Shown here one piece after another: positions 58,398 to 64,000 of a stretch of DNA of 64,000 bases. Every line of letters begins with the position of its first letter. Positions within the stretch are counted from its first letter, which is position 1. The stretch lies in the NCBI GenBank assembly GCA_903813345.2, contig CAIIXF020000008.1:2057341-2121340 (forward strand), read 5' to 3'. The stretch comes from Owenia fusiformis (taxonomy: Eukaryota; Annelida; Polychaeta; Sabellida; Oweniidae). The position numbers and the translations under genes were made by a program. The notes below the pieces were generated by a model. It ran no database searches and was not told the origin of the DNA. It saw nothing but the letters and a program-made list of their open reading frames with translations.

Positions 58398-60984
58398 GGG
58401 ATACACCATTTTCTTGTGTTATCTAATGTTATCCATCCCCCTTTCCCACTACCCCTTATTTACATCACAATACTTGAAGTAAAATGAGGATTTCACGAGG
58501 AATAAATATTACAGACATAAGAGTTACATTCCGTTTGTGCAAAATGTAACAACGGAAAACAAAAAAGCCCATTGAAATTCTAGAAAGAAAACGTGGGTAA
58601 CATATACTCTTTCAAACACCTTCAGATTAATTACTCTTTTGTAGGAGCTCAGACATCACGACGCAGCAGGATAAAAATCAACATTATTATTACTGACGTG
58701 ACGATACATTCAAGAAATCTCAGAGATTAAAAAGTCATTTTCTAGTATTCTGACATTTAAAATATATAATTGTTACTTTCCTATTGTGTTGAGCATGACT
58801 CTCTTTATCCCTTTACTTATCTTACTCCTACTTTTGTATGTCATACGGCCTCTTTTAATGTTTGCGTAAGACTTGGTACTTTATAGAAGTATGTGCTGTT
58901 GCAAATTATAATGGTACTTACCAGTTACCCTTAAATGAAATCTTATCAGGAAAATGTGCAGAGTTTATATTCAAAATTTTCCTCACTGAGCTATAACCTT
59001 AGCAGCATTTTTCTCAAAAATGTGTATACATGTATGATGTTTAACTATGTTGATAGTTTTGTTTATAACATCACCTTCATTAGAAACTCAGTGATACTTA
59101 ACATAAAACATATAAAACAAATATATATTACACATAAGTAGTACTATCCATTTCATGTTCATTAATTCATTTAATGAACTTCATAAATGTTCATGATGAC
59201 CGAGCTCATTCGAGGAAGTTACTTTAAATAATGACAACATGTAAAAAGTGCAAGTTACTGTGGGAACGTGTCCAAATGTGAAGTGTATAGGAACATATAG
59301 GAGTGTTTGGTTTGTTTGTGTAATGAGTAAAACCAATTAGTGCTTTAAGATCAAGGTACGGGATAAGCAGTGAACATAGATTTGCATGGAATTAAATATA
59401 TCACTATAGAAAAAACCACACCGCAAAATGCATCTTTGGTTTGTTTAATTGATTGGTAGTAAAAGTATACTGAACAAGCTTTAAGTAAATGGAAAGAACA
59501 GCAAGCCAGAAAATGCAAACAGTATGACAATTCTCTGACTCATACTGTTCAGTATGCAAATCTTGAAGGCTTGGTCGATAGGCTAGAATTTACCACATCT
59601 TCAATCTCGAGGCAATTCATTTTTATAACCCTTCAGCAGTTAAAGCATTTATCCTAAATGTGATTTCATTGAAAATTCATTGAAGCAATTTCTATTATCA
59701 TTGCCAAATCAAAGGCACTGATTTCAATGGTTTCGAGAAGGCTGTAGACATTTAGTCTTAGAGAATAACCCAACCTCTGAATTTTTTTGCTCTTGTGTGC
59801 CTTAGAATAACTCAATTGTTTGGTAAAAATAGATGCAGGCACCAAGCGTATTTGATTATTTCATTTCAGACTGGATTAAGTGATTTGGTTATTCAGTTAT
59901 CATATGTAATCAATTTTTGATTATGTTGGATATTGCTAAAAATAAAATTGATCTTAGAGATTAAATTCCACCATAGTTTTTAGGAAGATATATTCTAAAA
60001 GTACATGATTGGTTTATTAAGGTATTGTTACAAATAAGACTTTCAGCTGAAGGAGACCAAACAACAGAAAGCTTTAAAATGGATTATCATTATCCTAATA
60101 TAATCCAATGGAAGCTTTTTAGGCAATAATTCCAAGAACAAACATTGCAAACCCAAATATGGCATTTAAATCCTATTAGTTAGACCTCTTCAACGTAAAA
60201 TAAAGACGTTTATTAGACAATATTTGGAGGCTTTAACGATTCAATGTCACAAATCACTCAACTAAAATTTAATCAATTTTGATATAAAACACTCAAGGTG
60301 GGATTATAACCCATGATCTGAGCTCACATTGTGACATTTTGTTGGTTTTGGGACAGCATGATCTCCCCATATTATTATTACCCCATGATGCTGGCAATGA
60401 AAAAACAGAATATGTGGTAAGACTGCCACAGTACCAGTTATTACAGATGCGTAAATAAACACCGTTTTAATAGTCCCAAGTCGTTCAAAGTTTTCATTTG
60501 CCTGTAATTATTACGAATCTTTGTTTTCAGATTCAACAGATCTTGGTTTAATAAACAAACTGTTATGTGACATTCTTGGACCACAAGTGTCACAATTAAT
60601 AAGTCAAGGGGTCTTATTCAGAGGGGTCTCCAATTAGGGGTAAATAACAACTGTGAACCTACAGCGAACAAAACTTTAAAAATCCCATCTTGGCAAATGA
60701 GATGGCATAAATACATCTGTTACGAAATATTGCCAAGTTTCAATGTAACCTACATGTTTGATTAACATAATTCAGTTATCATTATCTTTAATTTTCTACC
60801 CAATTTGTCAAAGTTGAAAGATAAGGGAAATAATTGTAAAATAAATTGTTGCAACATTCTAAGTAAAACTGTCACTCATTATTAGCATGAATGGTTTCTT
60901 TCTGATAACAATAAATGAAACCAAATATCTTCTTTTGAAGATAATGTTAGGTAAGATCTTGATTACTGAATGCAGATTGTTTTA

Positions 60985-61180
60985 CATGTTGCTTTATGTT
61001 TGGAAAATGTTGCTTGGTGTTTGTTAATGTTGCTTGATGTTTGTTACATGTTGCTTGATGTTTGTAAAATGTTGCTTCATATTTGTAAAATGTTGCTTGA
61101 TGTTTGTAAAATGTTGCTTGATGTTCATAAAATGTTGCTTAATATTTGTTACATGTTGCTTAATGTCTGTTGAATTTTGG
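60985..61180. repeat. 21-bp minisatellite, TGTTGCTTGATGTTTGTAAAA type
   Basis: About nine copies of a unit TTGCTTGATGTTTGTAAAATG, mostly 21 bases, so one frame repeats MLLDVCK and the other strand repeats TNIKQHF. These ORFs are products of the repeat. Confidence 0.88.
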
Positions 61181-61530
61181 TTGTTTATACTAACTAACAA
61201 AAACACAATCTACCCTCCACATTTTGATAAAGATTAATTATTTAACAAACAGGTGATGCATTTAACAGTGAAATAATTAACATGGAAATTACCATGATAA
61301 GTATAAATGTACCTTTGGGATAGCATGCCACTTTCTTCTGCTGACATATAAGTCATTCCTGCCAGCACTATATCAGGGCAGTAGTTCTTTCAGCAAATGG
61401 GGGTAGGGGTTATGTTGTGAACCAGCTAGTTGAAGTCAGTAAGTGTCAGCATTAAATCAACATGATAAGGTAGCATTAAAGCTGACCAAACCAGATTTAG
61501 TTTTTTAGAATGAATGCTTCATTATAAATA
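61181..61530. other. spacer between minisatellites
   Basis: No feature recognised. Confidence 0.5.
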
Positions 61531-62385
61531 ATGAACACATAGAAGATGAAGTGAAAGAACACCTGTTCTTAAAGAATGAACACATAGAAGATGAATTGAA
61601 GGAAACACCTGTTCTTAAAGAATAAACACCTAGAAGATGAAGTGAAAGAACACCTATTCTTTAAGAATGAACACCAATAAGATGAACTAAAAGAACACCT
61701 ATTCTTTAAGAATGAACACCAAGAAGATGAAGTGAAACACCTTTTCTTAAAGAATGAACACCTTGAAGATGAAGTGAATGAACACCTGTTCTTAAAGAAT
61801 GAACACCTAGAAGATGAATTGAAGGAAACACCTGTTCTTAAAGAATAAACACCTAGAAGATGAAGTGAAGGTACACCTGTTCTTAAAGAAGGAACACCTA
61901 GAAGATGAATTGAAGGAAACACCTGTTCTTAAAGAATAAACACCTAGAAGATGAAGTGAAAGAACACCTATTCTTTAAGAATGAACACCAAGAAGATGAA
62001 GTAAAGGAACACCTGATCTTAAAGAATGAACACCTAGAAGATGAAGTGAAAGAACACCTATTCTTTAAGAATGAACACCAAGAAGATGAAGTAAAGGAAC
62101 ATCTGATCTTAAAGAATGAACACCTAGAAGATGAAGTGAAACACCTGTTCTTAAAGAATAAACACCAAGAAGATGAAGTGAAACACCTGTTCTTAAAGAA
62201 TAAACACCAAGAAGATGAAGTGAAAGAACACCTATTCTTTAAGAATGAACACCAATAAGATGAACTAAAGGAACACCTATTCTTTAAGAATGAACACCAA
62301 GAAGATGAAGTGAAACACCTGTTCTTAAAGAATAAACACCAAGAAGATGAAGTGAAGGAACCCCTGTTCTTAAAGAATGAACAAA
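61531..62385 (+). repeat. 42-46-bp tandem array (KEHLFFKNEHQEDEV type)
   Basis: About 19 units of GAACACCTATTCTTTAAGAA plus TGAACACCAAGAAGATGAAG plus TGAAA. Unit length is 45, with variants of 42 and about 46 bases. In the plus frame, runs of 45/42-bp units read KEHLFFKNEHQEDEV, giving a 100-codon ORF at 61956-62258. Other units contain TAA stops or shift the frame. It is treated as a noncoding minisatellite, although a decayed or variable coding repeat cannot be excluded. Confidence 0.85.
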
Positions 62386-62697
62386 CATTAATTAAAATGA
62401 TTAATTCGTGAAATTAGAAGTTTTATCATATTTTTTCATCAACCGCTTATGATTTAATCTCTTTTGAATCATTTAATGTTATTATATTCATTTGGATTGT
62501 ATTATTTCGAAATTAAAGGGTTGCATATTTGGGTAACCCTATATAATATATAATTTAGACTACACTGATAGGGTATAGAACTTTGCAAAAATGATCCATT
62601 TAAAAAAATAAACAATACATATTTGTTTTTTGTGTGTGATTATATACTTTTCTTCTTTGTAATTGTTCAGTCTTTTAACTTTTTCAAGAAAGCTTAG
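62386..62697 (+). other. AT-rich spacer or intron before the tyrosine-repeat gene
   Basis: No repeat or ORF. It ends with a pyrimidine stretch and CTTAG at 62697 that could act as acceptor for the next exon. Confidence 0.5.
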
Positions 62698-62817
62698 GCA
62701 TTTGATGGGGTCCTTGTTGAAGATAACATTAATATGTCAAAAGTCAATGCTTTTGACCCAGACCTCCTACACGACCACATAGATATTCTTTATCAACAAC
62801 ACTTCAATAGGGAACGT
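62698..62817 (+). CDS. unknown protein, upstream exon (FDPDLLHDHIDILYQQHFNRER)
   Basis: 120 nt in phase 0 between AAGCTTAG and CGT|GTAAGT. It encodes AFDGVLVEDNINMSKVNAFD and PDLLHDHIDILYQQHFNRER. An ATG at 62734 could instead be the start codon. The acceptor is mediocre and the donor excellent. The exon stays open and joins in phase to the exon at 62864 through a 46-base intron. No family is recognised. Confidence 0.5.
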
Positions 62818-62863
62818 GTAAGTACTATATCCACATTGCACATACTGACTTTTGAAACAATAG

Positions 62864-63943
62864 ATGATGCAAAAACCTGAGATACAAGATATTGGACTTC
62901 ACGAAAACAATCTACCTGGAAACAATAAATTCAAAGATGTTCTAAAGGAAAGACTTTTTGGTGAAAATACAAGAAAAAATATGTCTGATAGTTTTCACAT
63001 TGAAGCTATTGAGAAAGATAATTTCAGAAATAAAATGTCAGAAAATGTTAACAGTACTGTTTCATCAATGAAACAAGAAAATGCTGATGTAACAAGGCCT
63101 GATTTATCCAACAAAGAAATCGGTAAGAACGTAGAAAGTGATCCCAGTGGTGATGTCATAGATAACAACGCAAAATCTCAGACTTACGCTAATGTATATG
63201 AAATTCAAGCTCACCCAAATCAGACAAAGGTAGTTCAACAAAATGACATCCCTACAGATGATGTTTATGAAAATCCAGCAGAACAAACTCAGACAAAGGT
63301 AGTTCAACAAAATGATGCCCCCATAGATGATGTTTATGAAAATCCAGCAGAACAAACTCAGACAAAGGTAGTTCAACAAAATGACGCCCCCATAGATGAT
63401 GTTTATGAAAATTCAGCAGAACAAACCCAGACAAAGGTAGTTCAACAAAATGACGCCCCCATAGATGATGTTTATGAAAATTCAGCAGAACAAACCCAGA
63501 CAAAGATAGTTTCAAAAAAAGATGAACCCCAAACAGATGATTTCTACGAAATTCCAGCTGAACAAACCGAGACAAAGGAAGATTCTGAAATTGAGGCTCC
63601 AGTGGATGATGATCTTTACGAAGCCGTTATAGTAGAAAAACAGGACGATGCAATGTATACAAAACTTATTATTCACAATGACTCAATCAATACACATAAT
63701 GATAAAACTCATCAAAGTGAGGAAAAGATTGATGAACCAAATATATATGTAAACTGGAGCTTTCAAGAAGATAGTGAGAAACATGCAGAGGAAGTAGAGA
63801 AAGTCAATGATGTCAATGAGGATGAAATAGTTGAGGAAGAAAAAAATACATTTAAAAGTGACAATGAGCGGGAACAACTTCAAACTGATGAGTCGGGGGT
63901 TAAGTCATATGCGTCTAAGTTTCCACGTATAGCATCACTTTTG
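62864..63943 (+). CDS. unknown acidic protein with tandem phosphotyrosine-like repeats
   Basis: 1,080 nt (360 codons) open from ACAATAG|ATGATG to TTG|GTAAGA; without that splice it would stop at 63994. Residues 1-105 are polar and charged. From residue 121 a 23-residue repeat TKVVQQNDAPIDDVYENPAE + QTQ occurs four times, followed by two diverged copies (DDFYEIPAE, DDDLYEAVI). Tyrosines fall at 112, 135, 158, 181 and 204, exactly 23 apart, then 228, 252, 265, 295 (IYVNW) and 349. YEN(P/S) and YVN fit the pYxN pattern bound by Grb2-type SH2 domains, and the acidic residues before Tyr suit Src- or Syk-type kinases. No signal peptide or membrane segment is visible in this part. It could be a receptor tail or a cytosolic scaffold. 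Family unknown; the gene likely continues past the window. Confidence 0.75.
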
Positions 63944-64000
63944 GTAAGATCCTGTGATATCATATTTCTCTTGAAAGATCAGAAACAGCATTAAATATAT

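Larger units (their letters stand above)
54346..60960. other. intergenic DNA
   Basis: No coding exon is recognised. It holds the TIR element at 58201-58397 and promoter-like motifs on the minus strand near 57520-57595. Everything else is AT-rich with short chance ORFs. Confidence 0.6.

Noticed and set aside
61569-61922. 117-codon minus-strand ORF (LLGVPSLRTGV repeats)
   Set aside because: Reverse reading of the 45-bp array; composition is dictated by the repeat.
61531-62385. Heat-shock-element array
   Set aside because: GAA and TTC words recur, but the TTC-GAA spacing is five bases where HSEs need two.
63104-63575. Minus-strand ORFs of 91 and 107 codons
   Set aside because: Antisense shadows of the DDVYENP repeat exon.

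Overview
This is animal (bilaterian invertebrate) genomic DNA, AT-rich and intron-rich. Genes are split into exons with GT-AG (and one GC-AG) introns of 46 bp to about 26 kb. The rest is full of minisatellites, small inverted-repeat transposons and one decayed LINE fragment. Both recognisable proteins are conserved in animals. The phylum cannot be fixed from the sequence; a marine invertebrate is a guess from the style of the repeats.

Layout. (1) Positions 1-5000, plus strand: the 3' half of a COQ8/ADCK gene (mitochondrial atypical kinase-like ATPase of coenzyme Q biosynthesis). Six exons are present, running from the exon that starts YPGVAD to the stop codon. Its first visible intron holds a LINE endonuclease remnant, a degenerate repeat and a 69-bp tandem array. 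Each array unit carries the splice acceptor and the first 31 bases of the next COQ8 exon, so 16 decoy acceptors precede the true one. (2) Positions 7392-54160, minus strand: a complete KIF26-family atypical kinesin in 12 coding exons whose splice phases all agree (5,493 nt, 1,830 aa). It has a very short N-terminus, a divergent motor domain with a degenerate switch II, one 3.8-kb disordered-tail exon, and a coiled-coil C-terminus. Introns 1 and 2 are about 7.6 and 26 kb. COQ8 and KIF26 converge tail to tail between 4964 and 7391. (3) Positions 54300-62700: promoter-like sequence, then mostly featureless DNA with one TIR element and two minisatellites. (4) Positions 62698-63943, plus strand: two exons of an unrecognised acidic protein with tandem 23-residue repeats centred on DDVYEN(P/S), which look like SH2-docking tyrosines. 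The gene probably continues beyond the window.

Transposon content: two elements with 5-bp target duplications and CAGG..CGTAGCCAG ends, two TAA-flanked (Harbinger-type) elements, and a TA-flanked family with CAGTAAAACCTGT ends present in at least four copies. No tRNA, rRNA or CRISPR was seen. All exon calls were made by hand from splice signals, phase and remembered family similarity; no alignment or transcript data were available.
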